From: Neobacillus rhizosphaerae
GTDB taxonomy: Bacteria > Bacillota > Bacilli > Bacillales > Cytobacillaceae
Assembly: GCF_937468385.1 (NCBI RefSeq)
Contig: NZ_CALBWS010000026.1
Location: 19,672-83,671, forward strand
DNA length: 64,000 nt
Reading direction: 5' to 3'
A program made the translations under genes and the position numbers. Under the pieces are notes generated by a model. That model worked only from the letters and a program-made list of their open reading frames with translations, was not told where the DNA came from and searched no databases. Of the stretch, positions 51,743 to 60,122 are shown in pieces; the stretch's first letter is position 1, and each line of letters begins with the position of its first letter.

Positions 51743-51791
51743 TTGTAATTTCGAAAACATTTAGTAAAATAGAGATGTCAGACTTCTGACA
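51743..51791 (+). promoter_or_regulatory. drm-punA-pdp promoter with a dyad over the start site
   Basis: TTGTAA (51743-51748), 16-base spacer, TAAAAT (51765-51770). TGTCAGA (51776-51782) and TCTGACA (51785-51791) form a perfect 7-bp dyad centred on the expected transcription start, the position of a repressor operator. Confidence 0.55.
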
Positions 51792-51858
51792 AATAGGTTC
51801 ATTTTTTTGGTTAATCTTATTTCAACAGGGCAACATAGTGATGCGATTATTTCATTAT

Positions 51859-51873
51859 TTGCAAACGTTTTCT
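51859..51873 (+). promoter_or_regulatory. CcpA cre site in the drm leader
   Basis: TTGCAAACGTTTTCT fits the cre consensus with one mismatch. Located ~80 bases downstream of the predicted start, a roadblock position; catabolite repression of this operon is known in B. subtilis. Confidence 0.65.
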
Positions 51874-51896
51874 ATTGATAAAGGAGGAAGAATTGT

Positions 51897-53081
51897 ATGG
51901 TTGCAAGTACATATAAACGAATTTTTATCATCGTAATGGATTCGGTTGGTATTGGGGAAGCACCTGATGCAGAAAAGTTTGGTGACAAAGGGGCAGATAC
52001 CTTTGGCCATATTGCGGAGAGAATGAATGGTCTAAATATGCCAAACATGGCGAAGTTGGGTTTAAGCAATATCCGCGAAATCAAGGGAATTGAAAAATCA
52101 ACTAAACCGTTAGGATATTATACAAAAATGATGGAGGCTTCTAACGGAAAAGATACAATGACAGGCCACTGGGAAATTATGGGCCTAAATATTCAAACTC
52201 CTTTCCGTGTGTTTCCTGAAGGGTTTCCAGAAGAGCTTGTTTCTGAATTAGAAAAACGTACAGGTCGAAAAATTATTGGCAATAAACCTGCCAGTGGTAC
52301 AGAAATTCTCGATGAGATGGGCGAAGAGCATATGAAAACGGGGGCATTGATTGTCTATACATCAGCTGACTCCGTGCTTCAAATTGCTGCACATGAAGAA
52401 ATTGTCCCACTCGAGGAGCTCTATAAAATTTGTAAAATTGCTCGTGAATTAACACTTGATGAAAAGTATATGGTTGGACGTGTGATTGCCCGCCCATTCT
52501 TGGGGGAAACAGGAAACTTTAAACGTACTTCGAATCGTCACGATTATGCATTAAAGCCGTTTGACCGGACTGTTATGAGTGAATTAAAGGATGCAGGCCT
52601 TGATGTAATTGCCATTGGGAAGATTTCCGATATTTATGATGGTGAAGGCGTAACGAAATCTCTGAGAACAATTTCTAATATGGATGGTATGGATAAGCTA
52701 GTTGAGACCTTTGATATCGATTTTACAGGTATTAGCTTTGTAAATCTTGTGGATTTTGATGCACTTTACGGACATCGCCGTGACCCTAAAGGATACGGGA
52801 ATGCGCTTGAAGAATATGATGCTCGCTTGCCTGAAGTGTTTGCAAAAATGAAAGATGATGACTTGTTAATGATTACAGCAGACCACGGAAATGATCCTGT
52901 TGCGCCGGGTACCGACCATACACGTGAATATGTTCCGTTGCTTGTTTACTCAAAGAGTATGGTAGAAGGAAAGGAACTTCCGTTACGAGAAACCTTTGCT
53001 GACCTTGGGGCAACCGTTGCTGAAAACTTCAATGTAAAATTGCCGAACTACGGTAAAAGCTTTTTAAATGAATTGAAATAA
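51897..53081 (+). CDS. drm: Phosphopentomutase
   Basis: Interconverts (deoxy)ribose-1- and -5-phosphate. A 394-residue alkaline-phosphatase-superfamily protein with MDSVGIGEAPDAEKFGD at the N-terminus (metal Asp), SNGKDTMTGHWE (catalytic Thr), VNLVDFDALYGHRRD and TADHGNDP for the second metal. GGAGGAAG precedes ATG 51897. First gene of the nucleoside operon; also named deoB. Confidence 0.96.
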   Translation: MVASTYKRIFIIVMDSVGIGEAPDAEKFGDKGADTFGHIAERMNGLNMPNMAKLGLSNIREIKGIEKSTKPLGYYTKMMEASNGKDTMTGHWEIMGLNIQTPFRVFPEGFPEELVSELEKRTGRKIIGNKPASGTEILDEMGEEHMKTGALIVYTSADSVLQIAAHEEIVPLEELYKICKIARELTLDEKYMVGRVIARPFLGETGNFKRTSNRHDYALKPFDRTVMSELKDAGLDVIAIGKISDIYDGEGVTKSLRTISNMDGMDKLVETFDIDFTGISFVNLVDFDALYGHRRDPKGYGNALEEYDARLPEVFAKMKDDDLLMITADHGNDPVAPGTDHTREYVPLLVYSKSMVEGKELPLRETFADLGATVAENFNVKLPNYGKSFLNELK

Positions 53082-53096
53082 GGAAGGGGAATGAGC

Positions 53097-53918
53097 ATGA
53101 ACTTTGAAAATATTGCAAATGCAGCAGGTTTTTTGAAAGGAAAATATCCTAGTACACCTAAGTTAGGTCTTATTTTAGGATCAGGTCTAGGTGTCCTTGC
53201 AGAAGAAATTGAGAACCCAGTAAAAATTCCATACAATGAAATTCCAGATTTTCCTGTTTCTACAGTTGAAGGGCATGCCGGACAACTTGTTTTTGGTTTA
53301 CTAAATGGTATAGAGGTTGTTGCTATGCAAGGCCGTTTCCATTTCTATGAAGGATATAGTATGGAGAAAGTCACTTTTCCAGTTCGCGTCATGAAAGAGC
53401 TAGGAGTAGAAATGTTAATCGTCACAAATGCTGCAGGTGGAGTAAACGAAAGCTTTGAACCTGGAGATTTAATGCTTATTTCAGATCACATTAACAATAT
53501 GGGGACCAATCCGTTAATTGGCCCGAATGATTCCCATTTCGGTGTCCGTTTCCCAGATATGTCTGAAGCGTATTCGAAAGAATTACGGGCTTCTGCTAGA
53601 GAAATTGCCGACCGTTTAAACATCAATGTGAAAGAAGGTGTTTATTTTGGTAATCCGGGACCAGTCTATGAAACACCAGCAGAAATACGGATGGTCAGGG
53701 TTATGGGTGGTGACGCCGTTGGAATGTCTACGGTACCTGAAGTAATTGTGGCACGTCACAGCGGAATGAAGGTTCTTGGTATTTCATGTATTTCTAATAT
53801 GGCAGCTGGAATTCTTGATCAGCCACTAACACATGATGAAGTTATTGAAACAACTGAAAAAGTAAAAGCAGACTTCCTTTCATATGTTAAAGAAATTGTA
53901 AAAAATATCACGAAATAA
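53097..53918 (+). CDS. punA: Purine nucleoside phosphorylase
   Basis: Phosphorolysis of guanosine and inosine-type nucleosides. A trimeric-type PNP of ~273 residues with GLILGSGLG (phosphate), EGHAGQL, AMQGRFHFYEGYS, VTNAAGG and the specificity segment GMSTVPEVIVARH...SNMAAG. I set the start at ATG 53097, 7 bases after GGAAGGGG; ATG 53091 two codons earlier is too close. Sits between drm and pdp. Confidence 0.95.
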   Translation: MNFENIANAAGFLKGKYPSTPKLGLILGSGLGVLAEEIENPVKIPYNEIPDFPVSTVEGHAGQLVFGLLNGIEVVAMQGRFHFYEGYSMEKVTFPVRVMKELGVEMLIVTNAAGGVNESFEPGDLMLISDHINNMGTNPLIGPNDSHFGVRFPDMSEAYSKELRASAREIADRLNINVKEGVYFGNPGPVYETPAEIRMVRVMGGDAVGMSTVPEVIVARHSGMKVLGISCISNMAAGILDQPLTHDEVIETTEKVKADFLSYVKEIVKNITK

Positions 53919-53951
53919 ATTGACTATTACTATAACGAAGTGGTGATAAAT

Positions 53952-55256
53952 ATGAGAATGGTTGACCTAATTGAGAAAAAACGTGACGGGCAGGAATTAT
54001 CAACAGAAGAAATTAATTTTATTATTACTGGTTATACAGATGGTTCTATTCCAGATTATCAGGTAAGTGCGTTAACAATGGCTATCTTTTTTAAAGGGAT
54101 GACTGAAAAAGAAAGAGCCGATTTAACGATGGCGATGGTTGAATCAGGAGATCAGATTGATTTATCGCAAATCGAGGGCATTAAAGTTGATAAGCATTCA
54201 ACAGGTGGCGTTGGTGATACCACTACACTTGTTCTTGGACCACTTGTAGCTGCACTAGATGTACCAGTTGCAAAGATGTCCGGTCGAGGCTTAGGTCATA
54301 CGGGCGGAACCATTGATAAATTAGAAGCGGTTAAAGGCTTCCATGTTGAAATTGAAAATGATGAATTTATCGATCTTGTCAATAAAAATAAGATTGCGGT
54401 CATTGGACAAAGCGGGAACTTAACACCTGCCGATAAAAAGCTATATTCACTAAGGGACGTAACTGCCACTGTCAATAGCATTCCGCTTATCGCTAGTTCT
54501 ATCATGAGTAAAAAAATTGCCGCTGGTGCTGATGCAATTGTTCTTGATGTTAAAACAGGCGCTGGTGCCTTTATGAAGACACTTGATGATTCACGAGAAT
54601 TGGCCAAAGCAATGGTGCGCATTGGTAATAACGTCGGCAGAAGAACCATGGCTGTTATTTCCGATATGAGCCAGCCGCTTGGATATGCGATAGGTAATGC
54701 GCTTGAAGTGAAAGAAGCGATTGATACCTTAAAAGGTGAAGGTCCGGAGGATTTAACAGAACTTTGTTTAACACTTGGCAGTCACATGGTTTACTTAGCT
54801 GAAAAGGCTGATTCATTAGCAGAAGCACGTACCTTGCTTGAAAATGTCATAAAAGATGGTTCTGCACTTGATAAATTAAAAGTATTTTTAAGTTCTCAAG
54901 GCGGGGATGCCTCAATTGTTGATGATCCTTCTAAAATGCCACAAGCAAAATATATCTTTGAACTTGAAGCAAAAGAAGATGGTTATGTTTCAGAAATCGT
55001 TGCAGATGAGGTTGGCACGGCAGCAATGATCCTAGGAGCAGGACGAGCAACAAAAGAATCTGTCATTGATCTTGCTGTAGGTCTTGTTTTAAGAAAGAAA
55101 ATTGGCGACCAAGCCAAAAAAGGCGAATCATTAGTAACCATATACAGCAATTTTGAAAATGTAGATGAAGTAAAACAAAAGCTTTACGACAATATCAAAA
55201 TTTCCACAGCAAAAATAGAAGCACCAATCCTCGTCCACGAGGAAATAACCGAATAA
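53952..55256 (+). CDS. pdp: Pyrimidine-nucleoside phosphorylase
   Basis: Phosphorolysis of thymidine, deoxyuridine and uridine. A 434-residue class II nucleoside phosphorylase with KVDKHSTGGVGDTTTLVL, MSGRGLGHTGGTIDKLE, the signature GQSGNLTPADKKLYALRD-like block, and the C-terminal lipoyl-like hammerhead domain. ATG 53952 is used (GGTGAT 7 bases upstream); an earlier in-frame codon at 53940 lies in the ribosome site. In B. subtilis pdp lies in the dra operon; here it follows punA. Confidence 0.95.
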   Translation: MRMVDLIEKKRDGQELSTEEINFIITGYTDGSIPDYQVSALTMAIFFKGMTEKERADLTMAMVESGDQIDLSQIEGIKVDKHSTGGVGDTTTLVLGPLVAALDVPVAKMSGRGLGHTGGTIDKLEAVKGFHVEIENDEFIDLVNKNKIAVIGQSGNLTPADKKLYSLRDVTATVNSIPLIASSIMSKKIAAGADAIVLDVKTGAGAFMKTLDDSRELAKAMVRIGNNVGRRTMAVISDMSQPLGYAIGNALEVKEAIDTLKGEGPEDLTELCLTLGSHMVYLAEKADSLAEARTLLENVIKDGSALDKLKVFLSSQGGDASIVDDPSKMPQAKYIFELEAKEDGYVSEIVADEVGTAAMILGAGRATKESVIDLAVGLVLRKKIGDQAKKGESLVTIYSNFENVDEVKQKLYDNIKISTAKIEAPILVHEEITE

Positions 55257-55270
55257 AATAATTTTGTCTA

Positions 55271-55323
55271 GGGTGTCAGGCACCATGTGAAAAATTCACA
55301 TGGTGCCTGACACCCTTTTTTTT
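55271..55323 (+). terminator. Strong terminator of drm-punA-pdp
   Basis: Perfect 21-bp arms at 55271-55291 and 55295-55315 with a 3-base loop and T8. The stem contains GTGTCAGGCACC, a motif I have seen in many Bacillus terminators. Confidence 0.92.
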
Positions 55324-55344
55324 ATTAAAACGGAGGAAAAAATT

Positions 55345-55372
55345 GTATAAGATTGGTGGTTTTGGAAAAAAT
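55345..55372 (+). promoter_or_regulatory. Putative sigma-F (forespore) promoter of dacF
   Basis: GTATA (55345-55349), 14-base spacer, GGAAAAAAT (55364-55372), close to the sigma-F consensus GyATA and GGnnAnAnT. Confidence 0.5.
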
Positions 55373-55402
55373 GGAGGCTATAAAGAATGGAGGGTTATGT
55401 GA

Positions 55403-56575
55403 ATGAAACGATTTGTCTCTTTATTAATGACATCTTTATTACTTACATGCTTATTTAGCCCATCGGCTTTTGCTGCTGAAGAGAAGAAGAGTTCTGAAGT
55501 TGTCAGTAATGTGAAATCCGCTATCTTAATAGAGCGTGATACTGGAAAAGTCCTCTACGAGAAAAATAGTAAGGAAGAACTGCCACCAGCGAGTATGACA
55601 AAGATTATGACCATGCTTTTGATCATGGAAGCAATTGATAAAGGAAAGCTTACTTGGAATGAAAAAATACGTACAAGCGAGTACGCAGCCTCTATGGGTG
55701 GTTCTCAAATTTTCCTTGAACCTGGTGAAGAAATGACGACAAAGGAGATGTTAAGAGGAATTGCAATTGGCTCAGGAAATGATGCTTCTGTTGCGATGGC
55801 TGAAAGAATTGCAGGGTCAGAGGAAGCCTTTGTTGACAAGATGAATGAAAAAGCAAAAGAACTAGGCCTTAAGCATACTTTCTTTAAAAATACGACAGGA
55901 CTTCCCGTTAGTGGGCATTTTAGTTCAGCATCAGATATGGCGATGATGGCTAAAGAGCTACTTAAATATGATGAGATTACAAAATTTACAGGTATGTATG
56001 AAGCCTACCTCCGCGAAAATACGGACAAAAAGTTCTGGCTAGTTAACACGAATAAATTGGTGCGTTTTTACCCAGGAGTGGACGGTTTAAAAACTGGTTT
56101 TACTGCTGAAGCTAAATACTGCTTAACGGCCACGGCGCAAAAAGATGGCATGCGTGTGATTGCAGTAGTCTTTGGTGCTCCGACATCAAAGGAAAGAAAT
56201 GCACAAGTGACCAAGATGCTAAATTATGCCTTTAGTCAATACCAGACACATCCAATGTTTAAGCGAAATCAAACCATCGGTCAGGCAAAAGTAAGTAAAG
56301 GGCAGGAAAAGTCTGTTGATGCTGTTACTAGTGAACCACTTTCTTTGTTAACAAAAAAAGGTGAAAAGACAGAAGATGTAAAACAAAAAATTGTTTTGCA
56401 AAAAAATCTAAATGCCCCGATTTCAAAAGGGGATAAGGTAGGAAGTATTAAGCTAATAAAGGACGGAAAGGTTATTCTCGAAAGTCCTATAGTCGCGAGG
56501 AAAGAGGTTAAGGAAGCAGGTTGGTGGAAACTTTATAAGCGTTCATTTGGAATGTTTACAAAAGCAGGGAAGTAA
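55403..56575 (+). CDS. dacF: D-alanyl-D-alanine carboxypeptidase DacF
   Basis: Forespore penicillin-binding protein 5-type enzyme acting on cortex/germ-wall peptidoglycan. A 390-residue protein with a signal peptide cleaved near AFA-AE (residue 24), SxxK motif Ser64-Lys67 in PPASMTKIMT, SGN in GSGNDASVAMAE, KTG in DGLKTGFT, and a PBP5_C-type C-terminal domain. No sortase or strong C-terminal helix beyond KAGWWKLYKRSFGM-like amphipathic end. GGAGGGTTATGTG precedes ATG 55403. Upstream of spoIIA as in B. subtilis. Confidence 0.94.
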   Translation: MKRFVSLLMTSLLLTCLFSPSAFAAEEKKSSEVVSNVKSAILIERDTGKVLYEKNSKEELPPASMTKIMTMLLIMEAIDKGKLTWNEKIRTSEYAASMGGSQIFLEPGEEMTTKEMLRGIAIGSGNDASVAMAERIAGSEEAFVDKMNEKAKELGLKHTFFKNTTGLPVSGHFSSASDMAMMAKELLKYDEITKFTGMYEAYLRENTDKKFWLVNTNKLVRFYPGVDGLKTGFTAEAKYCLTATAQKDGMRVIAVVFGAPTSKERNAQVTKMLNYAFSQYQTHPMFKRNQTIGQAKVSKGQEKSVDAVTSEPLSLLTKKGEKTEDVKQKIVLQKNLNAPISKGDKVGSIKLIKDGKVILESPIVARKEVKEAGWWKLYKRSFGMFTKAGK

Positions 56576-56633
56576 ATTTTATCCCCCGAAGTCCGTTAGT
56601 CGATACGTTGTTTATGGGCGCTTCCACTTTTCA

Positions 56634-56642
56634 TTGTCGAAA
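56634..56642 (+). promoter_or_regulatory. Spo0A box upstream of spoIIA
   Basis: TTGTCGAAA contains the 0A-box core TGTCGAA (56635-56641), ~60 bases before the sigma-H -35. Fits Spo0A activation of spoIIA. Confidence 0.7.
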
Positions 56643-56696
56643 TGTCATAGTACGTAACTACTTTTAGCGAAATACGACTAGTTTTGTAATTATAGA

Positions 56697-56723
56697 AGGA
56701 AATTGCCGCTTGAGAAGCGAATT
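56697..56723 (+). promoter_or_regulatory. Sigma-H promoter of the spoIIA operon
   Basis: AGGAAATT (56697-56704), 11-base spacer, AGCGAATT (56716-56723), a near-perfect RnAGGAwWW / RnnGAAT pair, ~35 bases before the spoIIAA start. Confidence 0.75.
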
Positions 56724-56757
56724 GACTCACTATACCAGAATAAGGAGGCCAGGGATA

Positions 56758-57108
56758 GTGAGTCTTAACATTGAATTAGAAACAAGAAATGATGTTTTAT
56801 GTATTCGCTTAAGCGGTGAATTGGATCATCATACCGCAGATGAACTTCGAGAACAAGCGACAGCAGTTATTGAAAAAAATGATATTCGTCATATTGTCTT
56901 GAATCTGGAACACCTTTCTTTCATGGATAGCTCTGGATTGGGTGTTATTTTAGGAAGATACAAACAAATAAAACAGGTGCACGGTGAAATGGTCGTTTGT
57001 GCAATTTCCCCTGCAATACAAAGATTATTCGATATGTCTGGTTTATTTAAAATCATTAAAATGGAACCGACTGAGGAATTTGCATTGCAAAGATTGGGGG
57101 TTGCATGA
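56758..57108 (+). CDS. spoIIAA: Anti-sigma-F factor antagonist SpoIIAA
   Basis: STAS-domain protein that releases sigma-F by binding SpoIIAB. 116 residues with the phosphorylated serine in MDSSGLGVILGRYKQIK (Ser58). GTG 56758 (MSLNIELETR) is the start, behind AGGAGG 10 bases upstream; the frame runs back to 56710 but across the sigma-H promoter, so that part is untranslated. SpoIIAB follows with no gap. Confidence 0.96.
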   Translation: MSLNIELETRNDVLCIRLSGELDHHTADELREQATAVIEKNDIRHIVLNLEHLSFMDSSGLGVILGRYKQIKQVHGEMVVCAISPAIQRLFDMSGLFKIIKMEPTEEFALQRLGVA

Positions 57109-57549
57109 ATGAAGAATGAAATGAGACTTGAGTTCAGTGCTTTAAGTCAAAATGAGTCGTTTGCCCGTGTAACTGTTGCCGCCTTTATTGCCCAGATTGA
57201 TCCGAATATGGATGAATTAACAGAGATTAAAACAGTAGTTTCTGAAGCCGTCACAAATGCGATAATCCATGGATATGAAAATGATCCAAACGGGATTATT
57301 TATATCCATGTTTCGATAGAGGACAGCTTAATTGATATGTCAATTAAAGATACTGGATTAGGAATTGAAGATGTGGAAGAAGCTCGTCAGCCATTATTTA
57401 CAACGAAGCCGGATTTAGAGCGATCCGGAATGGGTTTTACCATCATGGAGAATTTCATGGATGAGGTAGAGGTTCTCACACAGCCAGGTAGAGGAACCGA
57501 GGTTAGATTACGGAAGCATTTAAATTCCAGCAAAATGCTTTGCAATTAA
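57109..57549 (+). CDS. spoIIAB: Anti-sigma-F factor / serine kinase SpoIIAB
   Basis: GHKL-fold kinase that holds sigma-F and phosphorylates SpoIIAA. 146 residues with N-box EAVTNAIIHGYE, G1 DTGLGIED and the lid ERSGMGFTIMENFMDEVEV. ATG 57109 comes directly after the spoIIAA stop; GGGGGTTGC lies upstream in spoIIAA. Confidence 0.96.
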   Translation: MKNEMRLEFSALSQNESFARVTVAAFIAQIDPNMDELTEIKTVVSEAVTNAIIHGYENDPNGIIYIHVSIEDSLIDMSIKDTGLGIEDVEEARQPLFTTKPDLERSGMGFTIMENFMDEVEVLTQPGRGTEVRLRKHLNSSKMLCN

Positions 57550-57561
57550 GGAGACTTGCCG

Positions 57562-58320
57562 ATGGATGTGGAGGTCAAGAACGAAAAAAATCAAACATTT
57601 CTTAAGGATCATGAGGTAAAAGAACTCATAAAAAAGAGTCAAGGTGGAGACCAAGGGGCAAGAGATTTAATTGTTGAAAAAAACATGCGTCTCGTTTGGT
57701 CTGTCGTCCAACGGTTTCTTAATCGGGGGTATGACCCTGATGATTTGTTCCAAATCGGCTGTATCGGATTATTAAAATCAGTTGATAAGTTTGACCTATC
57801 CTATGATGTTAAGTTTTCAACGTATGCCGTACCGATGATTATTGGAGAAATCCAACGATTTATCCGCGATGACGGAACTGTAAAGGTTAGCCGCTCATTG
57901 AAAGAGATGGGGAACAAAATCCGGAAAGCGAAGGATGAGTTATCGAAAACATTTGGAAGAACACCTACCGTTAACGAAATCTCAGAGTATCTGGAGCTCA
58001 CACCAGAAGATGTCATCCTTGCACAAGAAGCAAGCAGAACCCCTTCATCGATTCATGAAACAGTTTATGAAAATGATGGCGACCCGATAACTTTATTAGA
58101 CCAAATAGATGATGGTAATGAAGGAAAATGGTTTGATAAAATTGCTTTAAAAGAGGCTATTCTTGAATTGGATGAACGGGAAAGACTGATTGTTTATTTA
58201 CGATACTATAAGGACCAAACTCAATCAGAGGTTGCCCTTAGGCTTGGAATATCTCAGGTTCAAGTTTCAAGACTTGAAAAAAGGATTTTACAGCAAATGA
58301 AAGACCGTATGGATCCCTAA
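57562..58320 (+). CDS. sigF: Sporulation sigma factor F
   Basis: First forespore-specific sigma factor. 252 residues with region 2 NMRLVWSVVQRFLNRGYDPDDLFQIGCIGLLKSVDKFD, split here as seen in MIIGEIQRFIRDDG, region 3 and region 4 helix-turn-helix SEVALRLGISQVQVSRLEK. ATG 57562 has AAGGAG 8 bases upstream; the TTG two codons earlier is not needed. Also called spoIIAC. Confidence 0.96.
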   Translation: MDVEVKNEKNQTFLKDHEVKELIKKSQGGDQGARDLIVEKNMRLVWSVVQRFLNRGYDPDDLFQIGCIGLLKSVDKFDLSYDVKFSTYAVPMIIGEIQRFIRDDGTVKVSRSLKEMGNKIRKAKDELSKTFGRTPTVNEISEYLELTPEDVILAQEASRTPSSIHETVYENDGDPITLLDQIDDGNEGKWFDKIALKEAILELDERERLIVYLRYYKDQTQSEVALRLGISQVQVSRLEKRILQQMKDRMDP

Positions 58321-58338
58321 TCCGTACGGTCTTTCCGT
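58300..58338 (+). terminator. Terminator overlapping the end of sigF
   Basis: Thirteen pairs with one G-U: AAAGACCGTATGG (58300-58312, still coding) with CCGTACGGTCTTT (58322-58334), then T-rich sequence. Confidence 0.8.
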
Positions 58339-58439
58339 TTTCTATCCAGAACAGGCCATTTTGTCATTTTGTACATGAAATAAGGGCTAATTATCCATAC
58401 TACTTATACGAGGAAATCATTGTGTGGGAAGTGAATGTT

Positions 58440-59063
58440 TTGGAAAAAACAATCTACATCCGCATGCGGAATCGTGTTCAAGCTCAGCCGGAAGAAAAAT
58501 TATTGTTAAAGGATGTTGCCCAAATTATTGCCCCTGAAGCCGTACTTTCACATTTAAAATCAATGATGGTTTATCAATTAACTGAAGGAGATCGAAATAT
58601 TGTCATCATTGATGTAATGAGGATCATTAATATGATCACCACAAGGTTTGGGGAAATAGAAGTTCAAACCATTGGACCCGCACAAACCATCATAGAAGTG
58701 ACTAATAAGAAAAAAGGAATATCCATCCCTTTTTTTCTTTTAATATGGTTCCTCTTATTCTTTGGCTCAGCCATGGCGATAATGAATTTTCATGATGATG
58801 TTAGCATGCGAAGTGTCCAAGAAAAAATATATACAATTATTACGGGCAAGGTAGAAGCTAAGCCATTCCTTTTTCAAATTCCCTATTCCCTTGGTCTAGG
58901 TCTTGGAATGATTTTATTTTTTAATCATGTATTTAAGAAACGGTTAAACGAGGAACCCAGTCCGCTTGAAGTAGAAATGTTTAATTATCAGATGGATTTA
59001 GATAATTACGTAATAATTCATGAAAACAAAGAAAGTATGAAACAACTTAATGACGACGATTAA
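58440..59063 (+). CDS. spoVAA: Stage V sporulation protein AA
   Basis: Forespore inner-membrane protein of the SpoVA dipicolinate channel set. About 207 residues: soluble N-terminal ~95 residues, two membrane segments (~100-122 and ~150-165) around MNFHDDVSMR, and a conserved tail FKKRLNEEPSPLEVEMFNYQMDLDNY. TTG 58440 gives MEKTIYIRMRNRV, which aligns with the B. subtilis start; GTG 58422 is an alternative. CATACTA at 58396-58402 resembles a sigma-G -10, but no convincing -35 is seen. Overlaps spoVAB. Confidence 0.92.
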   Translation: MEKTIYIRMRNRVQAQPEEKLLLKDVAQIIAPEAVLSHLKSMMVYQLTEGDRNIVIIDVMRIINMITTRFGEIEVQTIGPAQTIIEVTNKKKGISIPFFLLIWFLLFFGSAMAIMNFHDDVSMRSVQEKIYTIITGKVEAKPFLFQIPYSLGLGLGMILFFNHVFKKRLNEEPSPLEVEMFNYQMDLDNYVIIHENKESMKQLNDDD

Positions 59064-59478
59064 AATTATCACTGTCAGTTTTTTGGGTTTAGCAAGTGGA
59101 TTGGCCGTTGGTTCAGGATTTGTTGCTTTTCTTACTGTACTTGGGATTATTCCAAGACTGACACAGCTGACCAAAACAATGAAAATGATTCAACAGTATG
59201 AATGGGCAGTCGTCTTTGGTGCACTTACAGGGGTGTTTGCAAGCCTAAGAGACCCTGTTTTAAATATTTCACCTTATTTATTGGTCCCATTATTAGGAAT
59301 CACGGGCGGGATTTTTGTAGGGATGCTGGCAGCCGCTCTTACGGAGGTTTTAAATGTACTGCCGATTCTTGCCAGAAGGATTCGACTGGATGGAGAAATT
59401 GTCATCCTAATTACGGCAATCGTTCTAGGGAAGATTCTCGGCTCGATTTTTCAATGGCTTTATTTTGTCCACCAATAA
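59050..59478 (+). CDS. spoVAB: Stage V sporulation protein AB
   Basis: A 142-residue membrane protein with four or five hydrophobic segments, including GLASGLAVGSGFVAFLTVLGIIPR at the N-terminus and PLLGITGGIFVGMLAAAL. Matches SpoVAB. It starts within spoVAA (14-base overlap). The next gene is spoVAEA, not spoVAC. Confidence 0.92.
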   Translation: MTTIKIITVSFLGLASGLAVGSGFVAFLTVLGIIPRLTQLTKTMKMIQQYEWAVVFGALTGVFASLRDPVLNISPYLLVPLLGITGGIFVGMLAAALTEVLNVLPILARRIRLDGEIVILITAIVLGKILGSIFQWLYFVHQ

Positions 59479-59510
59479 AAAATTTTTCGCGATGGAAAGG
59501 ACATAAAAGG

Positions 59511-60122
59511 ATGAGTATTCGGAGACGAGTAATTTTAGTTACTGATGGTGATGAATACGCCCAAAAGGCGATTGAGCATGTGGCATTTGAGATTGGAGGA
59601 CGATGTATCTCTAGTTCACAAAGTAATCCGTCAAAATTAACTGGTCCAGAACTCGTTAAATTAATAAAAAAAACTCCGCATGATCCTGTATTGGTGATGT
59701 TTGATGATAGTGGCATTGTAGGTGAGGGTGCTGGTGAAAATGCCTTAAAATATGTTGCTTTGCACGAGGATATCGAGGTATTAGGTGTCATAGCAGTAGC
59801 GGCAAAATCAAGACATGAGGAATGGTCAAAAATTGATGTAGGTATCGACCGAAATGGAGAGTTAACTCCATATGGTGTCGATAAATTTGGAATACCAGAA
59901 CTGGAAATCGGGAGAATAAATGGAGATACCGTATACTGCCTTGATGAATTGGACGTACCTATTATCGTAGGAGTTGGTGACATAGGAAAAATGGCGAGGC
60001 ATGACTCCTATAAAATCGGTTCACCAATAACGAAAAAAGCGGTCCAGCTAATACTTGAAAGGAGTGGTTTTTATGACAGAAATACAGGACCAAAAATGGC
60101 CAATCCCCAAATCCGTGAATGA
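59511..60122 (+). CDS. spoVAEA: Stage V sporulation protein AEA
   Basis: A 203-residue soluble protein, the length of B. subtilis SpoVAEa. It starts MSIRRRVILVTDGDEYAQKAIE and contains LVMFDDSG, GEGAGENALKYV, YGVDKFGIPELEIGRINGDTVYCLDELDVP and GDIGKMA. ATG 59511 follows GGAAAGG; the longer open frame to 59202 overlaps spoVAB and is not supported. It overlaps spoVAF by 50 bases. It directly follows spoVAB by 32 bases, so spoVAC, spoVAD and spoVAEB are absent from this operon. Confidence 0.93.
   Translation: MSIRRRVILVTDGDEYAQKAIEHVAFEIGGRCISSSQSNPSKLTGPELVKLIKKTPHDPVLVMFDDSGIVGEGAGENALKYVALHEDIEVLGVIAVAAKSRHEEWSKIDVGIDRNGELTPYGVDKFGIPELEIGRINGDTVYCLDELDVPIIVGVGDIGKMARHDSYKIGSPITKKAVQLILERSGFYDRNTGPKMANPQIRE

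Noticed and set aside
59202..59510. N-terminal extension of spoVAEA over spoVAB
   Set aside because: Translation there does not resemble any SpoVAE protein and is an out-of-frame reading of spoVAB; ATG 59511 matches the known start.
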